Shown here: positions 1 through 10,690 of the stretch, piece after piece
Numbering within the stretch: position 1 is the first letter of the stretch
Layout: each line of letters begins with the position of its first letter
Assembly (NCBI GenBank): GCA_024707405.1
Contig: JANPZU010000002.1
Location: 124,001-188,000 of the forward strand
Reading direction: 5' to 3'
Origin: Luteimonas sp.
GTDB taxonomy: Bacteria > Pseudomonadota > Gammaproteobacteria > Xanthomonadales > Xanthomonadaceae
Length of the DNA: 64,000 bases
The notes under the pieces: generated by a model
The model's database searches: none
Seen by the model: only the letters and a program-made list of their open reading frames with translations
Told to the model about the DNA's origin: nothing
Made by a program: the position numbers and the translations under genes

Positions 1-2151
1 CGAGGAGATGAACTGGTCGATCACCACCTGCGCGCCATTGGCGAAATCGCCGAACTGCGCTTCCCAGATGCACAGTGTGTGCGGCTCGGACGTGGAGTAA
101 CCGTATTCGAACGCCATCACCGCTTCCTCGCTGAGCAGCGAGTCGATGATGGTGGCGTCCTCGGGGTTCTTCACCAGTTGCTGCAGCGGCAGATAGTCCA
201 CGTCGGACTTCTGGTCGTGCAGCACCGCATGGCGGTGGAAGAAGGTGCCGCGGCCGGCATCCTGGCCGACGAGGCGCAGTCGGCTGCCCTGGTCGAGCAG
301 GGTGGCGTAGGCGAGGTTCTCGGCGAAGCCCCAGTCGCCCGGGAGTTCGCCGGCCGCCATCTTGCGGCGATCATCGTAGATCTTGGCCACGCGCGGATGC
401 AGGGTGACGTCCGCCGGGATGTCGTTGATCTGCTTCGCCAACGCCTTGAGCTTGGCCGGCTTGACCGTGGTGTCGACGGCATCGTTGATGGTGCCCGACA
501 GGTAGGGCTCCCAGTCGATGGTCAGGTCGTAGTCCTGCGGCTTGGCATCGGCGAGTTCGGTCGTCACCTTGCCGTTGTCCAGCTTGTCGCGGTAGGTGTC
601 GACGATGGACTTGGCGGCGTCGGCATCGACCAGGCCTTCGGTCGCAAGGCGTTCGGCGTACAGCTCGCGTGGCGTCTTGTGTTTGCGGATCACCTGGTAC
701 ATCAGCGGCTGGGTGGCTGCCGGCTCGTCGGCTTCGTTGTGGCCGTGGCGGCGGTAGCAGACGAGGTCGATCACCACGTCCTTGCCGAACTGCTGGCGGA
801 AGTCGAGCGCCAGTTCGGCGCAGAACACCACGGCTTCCGGGTCGTCGGCGTTCACGTGCAGCACGGGCGCGCCGACCATCTTGGCGACATCGGTGCAGTA
901 CAGCGTGGAACGCGCATCCTGACGCTCGCTGGTGGTGAAGCCGACCTGGTTGTTGATGACGATGTGCACGGTGCCGCCGACGGCGAAGCCGCGGGCCTGC
1001 GACATCTGGAACAGTTCCATCACCACGCCCTGGCCTGCGAACGCGGCGTCGCCATGCAGCAGCACCGGCAGTACCTGCCTGCGCGCGGTATCGCCACGGC
1101 GGTGCTGGCGCGAACGCACGCTGCCCACCACCACCGGATCCACGATCTCGAGGTGCGAAGGATTGAATGCCAGCGCCAGGTGCACCGGGCCGCCCGGCGT
1201 GGCGAGGTCGGCGCTGAAACCCATGTGGTACTTCACGTCGCCGGTGTGCGCGCGTCCGTCGTCGTGATGGTCGAAGCGGCCTTCGAATTCGTCGAACAGC
1301 TTGCGCGGGTTCTTGCCGAGCGTGTTGACCAGCACGTTGAGGCGGCCGCGGTGGGCCATGCCGACCACGATGTCCTTCATGCCCTGCGTGCCGGCGCGAC
1401 GGATCAGGTTGTCGAGCAGCGGGATCAGTGCGTCGCCGCCTTCCAGCGAGAAGCGCTTCTGGCCGACGTACTTGGTGTGCAGGTAGCGTTCCAGGCCCTC
1501 GGCGGCACTCAGGCGCTCGAGGATGCGGCGCTTGTCGTCGCCGGAACGGCCGTAGCGACCGGCGGCGGCCTCGAGGCGTTCGTACATCCAGCGACGCTGT
1601 TCGGCATCGGAGATGTGCATGAACTCGGCGCCGATCGGCCCGCAGTAGGTCGCGCGCAGCAGCGCCAGCAGGTCGCGCAGGCGCATCTGCGAGGCGCCGC
1701 CGAACGTGGTGCTGCTGCCGCCGGGCGGCGTGGTGTTGAACTGGTGGTCGAACTGCGATTCGGACAGGCCGTGGAAGGCCAGTTCGAGGTCGGGCGCCTC
1801 GGGCTTCTCCAGCATGCCGAGCGGATCGATGTCGGCGTGCAGGTGGCCGCGCGAACGATAGGCGGTGATCAGCTTGAGCACCGCGCCCTGCTGGCGCGAT
1901 TCGGCGCTTTCGGTGGTGCCGCCGGACAGCGCGCCGTTGCGCGCGGCCTTGCCGGCTTCGGTGATGGCATCGATCACGACCGAGTGGGGCACGTCGCCCG
2001 CCTCGTGTCCCTTGAAGCCGTCGAACCAGGCCTTCCATTTCGGCCCCACGCTGTCGGGGGCGACGAGGTACTGCTCGTACAGATCCTCGATGTAGGCGGC
2101 ATTGGCGCCGAGCTGGGAGGATTGTGCAAACTGCTTCAGGAGGCTGTCCAC
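1..2151 (-). CDS. sucA: 2-oxoglutarate dehydrogenase E1 component (3' end outside window)
   Basis: This is the thiamine-diphosphate E1 subunit of the 2-oxoglutarate dehydrogenase complex, which decarboxylates 2-oxoglutarate in the TCA cycle and passes the succinyl group to SucB. The reading frame runs off the left edge, so about 717 residues of a usual ~940 are present. Visible family sequence includes the N-terminal VDSLLKQFAQSSQLGANAAY (E2-binding region), KYHMGFSAD, FNPSHLEIVDPVVVGSVRSR, the ThDP-binding VINNQVGFTTS, YRRHGHNEADEPA and, next to the edge, AFEYGYSTSEPHTL with IWEAQFGDFANGAQV. The start is GTG at 2151, because related proteins begin with M-D-x-L-L-K-Q-F and no ATG lies upstream in frame before the stop at 2242-2244. 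sucB is expected beyond the left edge. Confidence 0.95.
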   Translation of the reverse strand, partial: MDSLLKQFAQSSQLGANAAYIEDLYEQYLVAPDSVGPKWKAWFDGFKGHEAGDVPHSVVIDAITEAGKAARNGALSGGTTESAESRQQGAVLKLITAYRSRGHLHADIDPLGMLEKPEAPDLELAFHGLSESQFDHQFNTTPPGGSSTTFGGASQMRLRDLLALLRATYCGPIGAEFMHISDAEQRRWMYERLEAAAGRYGRSGDDKRRILERLSAAEGLERYLHTKYVGQKRFSLEGGDALIPLLDNLIRRAGTQGMKDIVVGMAHRGRLNVLVNTLGKNPRKLFDEFEGRFDHHDDGRAHTGDVKYHMGFSADLATPGGPVHLALAFNPSHLEIVDPVVVGSVRSRQHRRGDTARRQVLPVLLHGDAAFAGQGVVMELFQMSQARGFAVGGTVHIVINNQVGFTTSERQDARSTLYCTDVAKMVGAPVLHVNADDPEAVVFCAELALDFRQQFGKDVVIDLVCYRRHGHNEADEPAATQPLMYQVIRKHKTPRELYAERLATEGLVDADAAKSIVDTYRDKLDNGKVTTELADAKPQDYDLTIDWEPYLSGTINDAVDTTVKPAKLKALAKQINDIPADVTLHPRVAKIYDDRRKMAAGELPGDWGFAENLAYATLLDQGSRLRLVGQDAGRGTFFHRHAVLHDQKSDVDYLPLQQLVKNPEDATIIDSLLSEEAVMAFEYGYSTSEPHTLCIWEAQFGDFANGAQVVIDQFISS

Positions 2152-2240
2152 GTCTGGCGTATCGGGCTCGAAGTGATGGGCAAGCGCCTGATCCGGAAGG
2201 AGTTTCCGATTCCCTGGATCACGCGGATGTAAGGCCGTCC

Positions 2241-2246
2241 ATTATA
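2241..2246 (-). promoter_or_regulatory. Likely -10 element of the sucA promoter
   Basis: The minus strand reads TATAAT here, a perfect sigma-70 -10 box, about 90 bases upstream of the GTG start of sucA and in the 179-base gap after the GNAT gene. No good -35 box is visible at the right distance, so this rests on the -10 match and its position. Confidence 0.4.
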
Positions 2247-2330
2247 GCCGGAGCCCATGCCGCGACGCATCATGCTTTGGGCCAAGGACGGGGCGTCGCA
2301 GGTCGTCCGGCGCAGTCGGAAGTACAGGAT

Positions 2331-3236
2331 TCAGATGCCGAGCGCACGCAATTCGGTGCATGGACGCGAGCGCTCCCAGACCGGCCGGAAGGCATCGATC
2401 AACTGGCGCGCACGTGCCGCCCCGAACAGCATCGCTTCGCCGTCGAAACGATGCCCGAGCGGGCGGTGGTAGTAGCCGCCCGCGTCGTTGGCCAGCAAGG
2501 CCGAGGTCTCGTTGCGATCCACCGGATCATCGACCTCGCGGATGGCGAACACGCTGGGCAGGCGTTGCGCCAGCGACAGCAGGGGCGCCTGGTTGCGCTG
2601 CGCCGCCATGGCATCGTGGAGCAGGATCCGCACTTCGTTGCCGCGTCCGGCGGTGGCGAACGTGCGGATCGATTCCAGCACGGTCGGTGCGTCGTACAGC
2701 CCTGGATCGAGTTCGCGGCTGCGGATATAGAGGCGACGTCGTCCGTCGCGGGCCAGCGACGTGGCGATGACGACAGCGGCATCGCCGTCCTCGACCGCGA
2801 TCTCGCGATCCAGCCGCAGTCGCATCGACTGGTGTTCGATGCCGGCTTCGTGGAAGCGTTCGCCATGGGCGATGAATCCGTGGCGCCGGTAGAACGCGAT
2901 CGCATCAACCTGGGCATGCAGCGAGACTTCCTGCCAGCCATGGTCGTGGGCCTGGCGCAGCAGCGCGTGGAGCAGGGCGCCGCCGATCCCGCTTCCGCGC
3001 CATCCGGGCAGGACGGCCATGCGGCCGATGCGTCGATCCGGCGTCAATCGCCCGGTGCCGATCGGGCGGCCATCCGCGTCTTCGGCCAGGACGTGCGTGC
3101 ATGCGGGATCGAGCGCATCGAGTTCGAGCTCGCGCGGAACGCGCTGCTCCTCCACGAACACGGTTTCGCGCACGCTGCGCAGGGCGTCGAAGTCCGCCGC
3201 GTGCGAGGCGATGCGAGTCCGGTACGTACCGGCCAT
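2331..3236 (-). CDS. GNAT family N-acetyltransferase with C-terminal extra domain
   Basis: The 301-residue protein has an N-terminal GNAT acetyltransferase fold: RMAVLPGWRGSGIGGALL is the acetyl-CoA pyrophosphate-binding loop (Q/RxxGxG/A type), followed by VSLHAQVDAIAFYRRHGF, the usual motif B region. After about residue 145 comes a second domain of about 150 residues, rich in RSRELDPGLYD-like sequence, which I recognise only as a xanthomonad-type extension with no known function. The acetyl acceptor cannot be read from sequence. The gene lies 5 bases downstream of roxA and is probably the last gene of the purB operon. The ATG at 3236 starts the GNAT domain directly. Confidence 0.85.
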   Translation of the reverse strand: MAGTYRTRIASHAADFDALRSVRETVFVEEQRVPRELELDALDPACTHVLAEDADGRPIGTGRLTPDRRIGRMAVLPGWRGSGIGGALLHALLRQAHDHGWQEVSLHAQVDAIAFYRRHGFIAHGERFHEAGIEHQSMRLRLDREIAVEDGDAAVVIATSLARDGRRRLYIRSRELDPGLYDAPTVLESIRTFATAGRGNEVRILLHDAMAAQRNQAPLLSLAQRLPSVFAIREVDDPVDRNETSALLANDAGGYYHRPLGHRFDGEAMLFGAARARQLIDAFRPVWERSRPCTELRALGI

Positions 3237-3241
3237 CGTGC

Positions 3242-4420
3242 TTAGCCCTCGTCTTCGCCCAGCGAGACCACGTAGTGCCCGGATTCGTAGAGATCGAACA
3301 CCGCGTCGCGAGCGACCTGCGACAGCGATGCGTAGATCTTCGCGTCGATCTGCTCGGCAGCCGCCAGCCGCTTCGCATCGCGCACGGGCATGGCGTATTC
3401 GGCGCCGGAGACGAACAGGCGTCCGTCGCGTTTCGCGCGCCGCCAGGCCATGCGTGAGAACGGGTGGCGTTCGAGTGCCGCGTCGCGATGGGTCAGGTCG
3501 AATTCGACCTCGATGCGCGGCCGGGGTGGCTCCCCGCTGGTCACGTCCACGCTGCGGTAATTGGTGATGAAGCGGCCGAACCAGTCGCCCAGCCGATCCG
3601 GGTCACGCATGCGCAAGGCATTCAGGGCCTCGACCACGCGGTTCATCGCATCGGCGTCGATCTCGTAGGCATCCTTCGGCGGCGACAGGTCTTGATCGTG
3701 GTAGCGGATGGCCTCGTCCGCGCCTTCGACGAGGGTGTCGAGGTAGTCGGAGATCAGTTCGGCGGAGGAAGGCGCGCGCGTGCCGACCGAAATGGTCAGG
3801 CACGGGTTTTCGGCCACGCCGTGGTGCGGCACCAGCGGCGGCAGGTAGAGCATGTCGCCCGGATCGAGCACCCAATCGTGCGTGGGCGTGAATTCGCGCA
3901 GCAGCTTCAGCTCCACGTCATCGCGGAAGTCCTGCGGAGGGTTGGGCCCGGCGTCGATCTGCCAGCGCCGCTGGCCCTTGGCCTGCAGCAGGAATACATC
4001 GTAATGGTCGACATGCGCGCCGACCGAACCGCCGGTGGCGGCGAAGCTGATCATGATGTCGTCGATCCGCCAGCGCGGCAGGAAGTCGAAATGCGCCAGG
4101 AGGGCGCGCACGTCGGGATCCCACTTGTCGACGTCCTGCACCAGCAGGCTCCAGTCGTGGTCGGGCATGCCGGGGAAGTCCTCCTCGGCAAACGGGCCGG
4201 TGCGCAGCGTCCAGCGGTCGCGTTTGCGGTCGTGCTGCACGATCCGCGACAGCGCCGCTTCCTCGCAGGCCAGTCCGGCCAGGTCTTCAGGCTCGATCGG
4301 CGAGACGAAGGCGGGGAAGGCCTGCCGGATGAGCAGCGGTTTCTTGTGCCAGTAGTCGCGCAGGAAGGTGGCGACCGGCATGCCGAGGAAATGTTTCGGC
4401 GTGGCCTGGACTTCGATCAT
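3242..4420 (-). CDS. roxA: 50S ribosomal protein L16 3-hydroxylase (cupin, RoxA/YcfD type)
   Basis: This 392-residue JmjC-like cupin belongs to the family of 2-oxoglutarate/Fe(II) oxygenases that hydroxylate an arginine of ribosomal protein L16. The N-terminal FLRDYWHKKPLLIRQAFPAF segment is typical. The iron ligands are seen in VGAHVDHYDVFLLQAKGQRRW (H-x-D) and in LVPHHGVAEN (distal His). The C-terminal region matches the dimerisation and winged-helix part of YcfD. Its stop is 5 bases from the GNAT gene, and its start overlaps the stop of the upstream membrane-protein gene by four bases (ATGA), so these genes are likely co-translated. The L16 substrate is inferred from the family. Confidence 0.88.
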   Translation of the reverse strand: MIEVQATPKHFLGMPVATFLRDYWHKKPLLIRQAFPAFVSPIEPEDLAGLACEEAALSRIVQHDRKRDRWTLRTGPFAEEDFPGMPDHDWSLLVQDVDKWDPDVRALLAHFDFLPRWRIDDIMISFAATGGSVGAHVDHYDVFLLQAKGQRRWQIDAGPNPPQDFRDDVELKLLREFTPTHDWVLDPGDMLYLPPLVPHHGVAENPCLTISVGTRAPSSAELISDYLDTLVEGADEAIRYHDQDLSPPKDAYEIDADAMNRVVEALNALRMRDPDRLGDWFGRFITNYRSVDVTSGEPPRPRIEVEFDLTHRDAALERHPFSRMAWRRAKRDGRLFVSGAEYAMPVRDAKRLAAAEQIDAKIYASLSQVARDAVFDLYESGHYVVSLGEDEG

Positions 4421-4926
4421 GGTGGGTTTCCCTTCGGGGACAGCAGGGACTGGATGCGTGCCAGCCAGTCCAGTGCGTCATTTTCCTGTGCAAACACGCC
4501 CAGAAGATAGGGGCGGCGGCGATGTGCAAGTTTGAGGCGCAGCGAGAACGAGTCGGGATCGTCCAGGCCCTTGAAGCGCTCGACCGACAGGGCCTCGATT
4601 GCCGTGAATGGCGACACCAGCTTTTGCAGGCCCAGCGGGCCTTGCATGTCCATGCGCAGCGAACGGGTGCGTGCATCGAAGAACACGCGCTTGGCGCGGG
4701 CGAGGCCCAATCTGGTGAACACTGCTCCGAGAGCGGTGAACGGCGCCACGAACAGCACCAGCCACAGCATCGACCATTCCAACTTGGCCCATGGGGCCAG
4801 CATCAGGAAGGCGATCGGCACGACGAACATCGCAAGCGCCATCAGCAACACGAGGATGCGTGCGGCCGGTGCCAACGCATCCTGGTAGGCGATTCCGTCG
4901 CTCGATTCGATGAACTGCCGGTTCAC
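4417..4926 (-). CDS. Hypothetical membrane protein
   Basis: The 169-residue protein has two hydrophobic helices near residues 22-43 and 50-72, followed by a soluble C-terminal part of about 95 residues. The soluble part resembles a bacterial PH-like or photosystem-assembly-like fold only in size and in being cytoplasmic after two helices; I do not recognise a named family. It sits 25 bases after purB and overlaps roxA by four bases, a gene order I associate with xanthomonads. A role in protein synthesis or purine metabolism would be guesswork. Confidence 0.75.
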   Translation of the reverse strand: MNRQFIESSDGIAYQDALAPAARILVLLMALAMFVVPIAFLMLAPWAKLEWSMLWLVLFVAPFTALGAVFTRLGLARAKRVFFDARTRSLRMDMQGPLGLQKLVSPFTAIEALSVERFKGLDDPDSFSLRLKLAHRRRPYLLGVFAQENDALDWLARIQSLLSPKGNPP

Positions 4927-4951
4927 GGCGCCCCCAGTCGCCCGGTACCCG

Positions 4952-6361
<1,410 letters not shown>

Positions 6362-6444
6362 TTACGCTCCCCGGCGTCGCGTATCCTTGCCGGTGTCGCC
6401 AGCCATGTCGCCAGCGCTCGAAACCACCCCTACGGAGTCGAACG

Positions 6445-7876
6445 ATGGGCAAGACCACAAGCAAGGCCCTCGCGCAGGACGCGGGTTTCCGGATCGAACA
6501 CGACAGCATGGGCGAGTTGCAGGTGCCCGCGGATGCGCTCTGGGGCGCGCAGACGCAGCGGGCCGTGCAGAACTTCCCGGTGTCGGGCCGTGCCATGCCG
6601 CGTGGCTTCATCCGGGCGCTCGGCCTGGTCAAGGCCGCGGCCGCCAGCGTCAATGCCGGGCTGGGATTGCTGCCCGAAGCCTCCGGCAAGGCCATCCACG
6701 CCGCGGCGCTGGAAGTGGCCGATGGCCGCCACGACGCGCAGTTCCCGGTCGACATCTACCAGACCGGTTCGGGCACCTCGTCAAACATGAATGCCAACGA
6801 GGTGATCGCGACACTCGCTTCGCACAAGGCACGCGTGATCCACCCCAATGACCACGTCAACCTCGGGCAGAGTTCCAACGACGTGGTGCCGACGGCGATC
6901 CGCGTCTCTGCGCAACTGGCCGTGGTCGAAGACCTGCTGCCTGCACTCAAGCACCTGCGCAAGACCATCGACGGACGCGCGAAGGCGTTCGGCAAGGTGG
7001 TCAAGACCGGGCGCACGCACCTGATGGATGCAATGCCGCTGACCTTGGGGCAGGAGTTCGGTGCCTGGTCGTCGCAACTGGCCTCGGCCGAGGCACGCCT
7101 GACCGATGCGCTCAAGCGCCTGCGACGTTTGCCGATCGGCGGCACCGCCATCGGCACCGGCATCAATGCGCACCCGCAATTCGGCAGAAAAGGTGGCGCG
7201 CGAATTGTCGAAACTGACACGCACCAGTTTCGAGTCGGCCGAGGACAAGTTCGAGGGCATCGCCGCACAGGACGATGCGGTGGAACTGTCCGGCCAGCTC
7301 AACGCACTGGCGGTGGCGCTGATCAAGATCGCCAATGACCTGCGCTGGATGAACTCAGGTCCGCTGGCCGGGCTGGGCGAAATCGAATTGCCGGCATTGC
7401 AGCCGGGCAGCTCGATCATGCCGGGCAAGGTGAACCCGGTCGTTCCCGAAGCGACGGTGATGGCGGCGGCACAGGTCATCGGGCACCACGCCGCGATCAC
7501 GGTGGCCGGCCAGACCGGCAACTTCCAGCTCAACGTGGCGTTGCCGCTGATCGCGGCGAATCTGCTCGATTCGATCCAGTTGCTGTCGAATGTGTCGCGA
7601 CTGCTGGCCGACAACGCCATCGCCGGGCTGAAGCTGCGCAAGGACAACATCAATGCCGCGCTGGACCGCAATCCGATCCTGGTGACGGCACTGAACCCGG
7701 TGATCGGCTACGAGAAGGCGGCGGCCATCGCCAAGCGTGCCTACAAGGAAGGCCGTCCCGTGCTGGACGTGTCACTGGAGGACAGTGGCCTGCCGGCGGA
7801 TGAACTCAAGAAGCTGCTCGATCCCGCCGCGCTCACGCAGGGCGGGATCCATGCCGGTGGCGGTGGCGGGGGCTGA
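6445..7876 (+). pseudogene. fumC: Class II fumarate hydratase, frameshifted as given
   Basis: Class II fumarase interconverts fumarate and malate in the TCA cycle. The first part (from ATG 6445, with GGAG 9 bases upstream) holds [24 protein letters not shown] and [19 protein letters not shown]. The signature GSSIMPGKVNPVVPEA lies in the second part, one reading frame over. The break is in the run AAAA at 7188-7191: with three A instead of four the protein reads on through [13 protein letters not shown] into the second part, which ends at 7876 with a run of glycines. As given, translation of the first frame would end at 7338 without the signature. Everything else is intact, so either a sequencing error or a very recent mutation fits. 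Confidence 0.9.
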
Positions 7877-7968
7877 ATCGCCCGCCTGCAGTTCGCGTCC
7901 GTCAGATCCAGGCAGATGCGGCAGGCGATGGCACGCCGTTGCCGTCCATGCTCCGGTGAGAGTAGCGA

Positions 7969-8607
7969 TCAGACTTCGATGGACTCGCCGGAGTTGTCCG
8001 CTTCGCTGACGTTCGAGCGGCAGTCGTCGATGTCATGCTGATCCATCGATGCGTAAGGGACGAATGCGGGGATGGCAGCGGCCAATACTTGCTGCGAGGC
8101 CCTCAACGGCGGCAGCAGGTCGCAGATCTTCTGCGCCTCGACTTCGATCTTCTTGGCTTCGGCTTCGATCCGCCGTTCCATCTCTTCGGTGTTGCCGCTC
8201 AGCACGCCCTTGATCGCCATGCTCGCGGCCTTCATGCCGAGGTCGGCGCCCTGGACGCCGATCTCGATACCGGCCTCGGCGATCGACACGACCAAGGCGC
8301 GGTGTTCGAGTAGCAATGCACGCTGGGCGTCGTCGACCGCGACGGCTTGCCCGGCGATCAACAAGTCTCCGGTCGGCGTGATTTCCGCCTTCGGCATGCC
8401 GTCCTCGTTCCGCGAAAGGGAGATGTTCTCGGTGGCCAGTTTCTCGCGCGCCTTGTCCGTGGCGCGCTTGACCACGCCGTCCAGGGCCGACGGGGCCCGG
8501 CTGCCTGGATCGGCGTCGCGGTCGGCGCTGCAGGCGGTGAACAACGGCACGCAGGCCAACAGGAAGGATAGAACGATCGGACGGAAGCTTGGGCTGGAGT
8601 GGTTCAT
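7969..8607 (-). CDS. Putative lipoprotein, DUF2884/YggN-like
   Basis: The chosen ATG at 8607 has a GAGG ribosome site about 8 bases upstream and gives 212 residues; an in-frame ATG at 8634 is possible but would lengthen the signal peptide. The N-terminus has a hydrophobic stretch LSFLLACVPLF followed by the lipobox-like TACS, so it is probably lipid-anchored. The middle is a charged helix with EEMERRIEAEAKKIEVEAQK. Size, lipobox and helical C-terminal part resemble the YggN/DUF2884 family, whose function is unknown. It lies 37 bases after the GSGD-repeat protein gene and may be the last gene of that transcript. Confidence 0.72.
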   Translation of the reverse strand: MNHSSPSFRPIVLSFLLACVPLFTACSADRDADPGSRAPSALDGVVKRATDKAREKLATENISLSRNEDGMPKAEITPTGDLLIAGQAVAVDDAQRALLLEHRALVVSIAEAGIEIGVQGADLGMKAASMAIKGVLSGNTEEMERRIEAEAKKIEVEAQKICDLLPPLRASQQVLAAAIPAFVPYASMDQHDIDDCRSNVSEADNSGESIEV

Positions 8608-8644
8608 CGTGTCGTCCTCGGTGTTGGCCTGCATGGGTGCGCCG

Positions 8645-9475
8645 TCAGCGACGGCGCGGAATGTCGATGGCGCCCGCGATGCCGGAATGGTTGATGTCGC
8701 CGCTGCCCTTGGAGCGAACGGTCAGGTTGCCGCTGACGCCTTGTGCGTCGAGGCTGCCGGAACCGACGGAACCGACCACGACGTTGCCGGTGACGCGCTC
8801 GACATCGGCATCGCCGCTGCCGATCGAACCGATGTCGACGTTGCCGCCGGCGCCTTTCACCGTGAAGTCGCCGGAACCGATGCTGCCGACCTCGGCGTTG
8901 CCGCGCACGTTGCGTGCCACGACGTCGCCCGAGCCGATGGACAACACGTTGAGTGAGCCGATATCGTCGAGCTCGATGTCGCCCGATCCGACCTTGGCGG
9001 TGACATGCCCCTTGATGCGACGCGCCTCGACATCGCCGGAACCGACATCGATGCTCAGCGCCGACGCGCCGGTCACCCAGGCATCGCCGGAGCCGACGAC
9101 GACTTGCACCATCACGTCATCGGGGACGTTGCCGCTCAGTTCCATGTAGGCGTACTGGTTGCCCATACCGAACAGGCGGTTGCCTTCCCTGCGCGCACGC
9201 ACGACGAGCTTGTCGCCGCGACGCTCATGGGTGAGCGTGAGCTGGCCGAGGAAATCCGCATTCGACGCACATGCCCGGCCGCCGATGGTGGCGTTGCGTC
9301 CAGGAGCTGCATCGACCCGCAGTTCGTGGTTGGCGATCTCGAACATCACCGTCTTCACGCCTGCGAGATTGAGCGACAGGTTGCGTGCTTCGGTATGCGC
9401 ACAATGGCGGTCACTTGCGGAAGCTGCGCCTGCAAGCAGGATGAGCGGGCACAACAGGGAGAGGTAACGTTGCAT
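8645..9475 (-). CDS. Secreted DUF4097-like right-handed beta-helix protein with GSGD repeats
   Basis: From ATG 9475 (GGAG about 7 bases upstream) the protein has 276 residues and a signal peptide ending near GAASASD. The C-terminal half is a regular ladder: the motif GSGD (once GSGS) recurs about every 18 residues, each preceded by V, I or K and followed by a short beta strand with D/N/A-V-x-R. This is the pattern of DUF2807/DUF4097 putative adhesin or auto-transporter head domains, which fold as beta-helices. A cell-envelope or surface role is likely, but the ligand is unknown. It follows the ABC operon after a strong hairpin, so co-transcription is uncertain. Confidence 0.8.
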   Translation of the reverse strand: MQRYLSLLCPLILLAGAASASDRHCAHTEARNLSLNLAGVKTVMFEIANHELRVDAAPGRNATIGGRACASNADFLGQLTLTHERRGDKLVVRARREGNRLFGMGNQYAYMELSGNVPDDVMVQVVVGSGDAWVTGASALSIDVGSGDVEARRIKGHVTAKVGSGDIELDDIGSLNVLSIGSGDVVARNVRGNAEVGSIGSGDFTVKGAGGNVDIGSIGSGDADVERVTGNVVVGSVGSGSLDAQGVSGNLTVRSKGSGDINHSGIAGAIDIPRRR

Positions 9476-9590
9476 GTCAGGCTCCGGTGGAACGATGGGT
9501 GGCCTTGTGGAGATGCCGGCAAGGGGGCGATGGTTTAAGCGGGTTTGACGCCGCGATGCGTGGTATTGCCGTGGCGGTGCGGGATGGAGG

Positions 9591-9620
9591 CAAGGCCGGC
9601 GCAATCCTGCGCCGGCCTTG
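9591..9620. terminator. Hairpin after the ABC transporter operon
   Basis: A perfect 13-bp stem (9591-9603 with 9608-9620) around a 4-base loop lies 5 bases past the permease stop codon. There is no T run on either side, so it may slow or end transcription or protect the 3' end rather than be a classic intrinsic terminator. The rest of the 150-base gap up to the start of the GSGD gene holds nothing else that I see. Confidence 0.6.
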
Positions 9621-9625
9621 GCGCA

Positions 9626-10690
9626 TCAACCCTCGTCCCGCCAGCGGCGCAGGCGGATGGCGAGGTAGATCATCGCGACGCCTGCGGCGGCACCGATCCA
9701 CAACGCCGGCGTCTTGAACAGATACGCGCCCATCAACATTCCGTCGAAGCCGAACAGCGCGTTCGGGGTGTCATCGAGCTGGTCGAAGCGGTCGGTGCCG
9801 ATATACCCGAGCAGGTGGCTGCCGGGCCATGCACTGGTCAGTGCACGCACCACGATGTTCTCCCAGAACCATGCGGCCCCCTGTTCGAACACGCGCAGCA
9901 GGCCGAACCACGACACCAGCGTGCCGGCGGCGATGGGCAGCACGATCGCCCACAGGAAGGGCTTGCTGCGCGACCAGGCCGAGCACAGCATCAACCAGCC
10001 TGCGGTCGGCAATGCCCACAACGCATAGACGGGGATCCACGAGAACAACGTGCCTAGCAGGCGGAAAATGTCCAGTTGCGCCCAGTACAGCGTGAACGGA
10101 TTGGCGCCGTTGATCGCCATGAAGGCGCTGAACACGATGCCGGCGGAGACCATCGTGGCCAAGCCGATCAGGGTCGCGATCAGCGGGCCGACCACGAGCG
10201 CCGTGAGCAGCTTGGACACTACCGTGTCGAAATCCGACACCGGCAGCGATTTCCAGAACAGCACGCTGCGATCCTTGCGTTCGTCGTACAGGCTGCCAAG
10301 CAGGTAGAAGAACACGACGAAACCGAACACGACCAGTGGCCAGAACGCAGTGGCCAATGTCATGCCGTTGATCACGTCATGGAGTTGCCGCAGGTCTTCC
10401 GGCGAGGCCCGGGACAGTAATTGCCCCCAGTCCACTTCCGACAAGGGCACCCGGTCGCCGTCGAAATTGATGACCTTTCCGCCTTGGCGCTTGAAGAAGT
10501 ACTGGCCGGTGCCGCCGCCGAGCATGCTGAAGAACACGAATACCGCGCCTGCGATGAGCGGCGCCCAGAGCAGGCCGCCCTTGTGCTCCCAGAATTCGCG
10601 CTGCAGCAGCCAGCGCATGCGCTGCGTCCAGCCGATCGGCGCGCCCGTCGCGCGTGGGGTTGAGACCGTGGAGTCAACGACCGCGTTCAT
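9626..10690 (-). CDS. ABC-2 type transporter permease
   Basis: The membrane part of an ABC transporter, 354 residues from ATG 10690. After a cytoplasmic start (RMRWLLQREFWEHKGG) there are about six to seven hydrophobic helices, with a soluble loop of about 60 residues between the first two. LYDERKDRSVLFWKSLPVSD is the usual coupling segment of ABC-2 permeases that sit next to YtrA-type regulators. The substrate is unknown; peptides, antibiotics or lipids are the common guesses for this group. The start overlaps the ATPase stop by four bases (ATGA), so the two are translationally coupled. Confidence 0.9.
   Translation of the reverse strand: MNAVVDSTVSTPRATGAPIGWTQRMRWLLQREFWEHKGGLLWAPLIAGAVFVFFSMLGGGTGQYFFKRQGGKVINFDGDRVPLSEVDWGQLLSRASPEDLRQLHDVINGMTLATAFWPLVVFGFVVFFYLLGSLYDERKDRSVLFWKSLPVSDFDTVVSKLLTALVVGPLIATLIGLATMVSAGIVFSAFMAINGANPFTLYWAQLDIFRLLGTLFSWIPVYALWALPTAGWLMLCSAWSRSKPFLWAIVLPIAAGTLVSWFGLLRVFEQGAAWFWENIVVRALTSAWPGSHLLGYIGTDRFDQLDDTPNALFGFDGMLMGAYLFKTPALWIGAAAGVAMIYLAIRLRRWRDEG

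Noticed and set aside
79..2232. Long plus-strand open frame opposite sucA (717 codons)
   Set aside because: It is the antisense shadow of a certain sucA gene in high-GC sequence; the translation is Val/Gly/Ala/His-rich with no family motif.
8690..9060. Short DNA repeats looking like a CRISPR or tandem array
   Set aside because: They are the codons of the GSGD protein repeats, of uneven length, without direct identical repeats and unique spacers.
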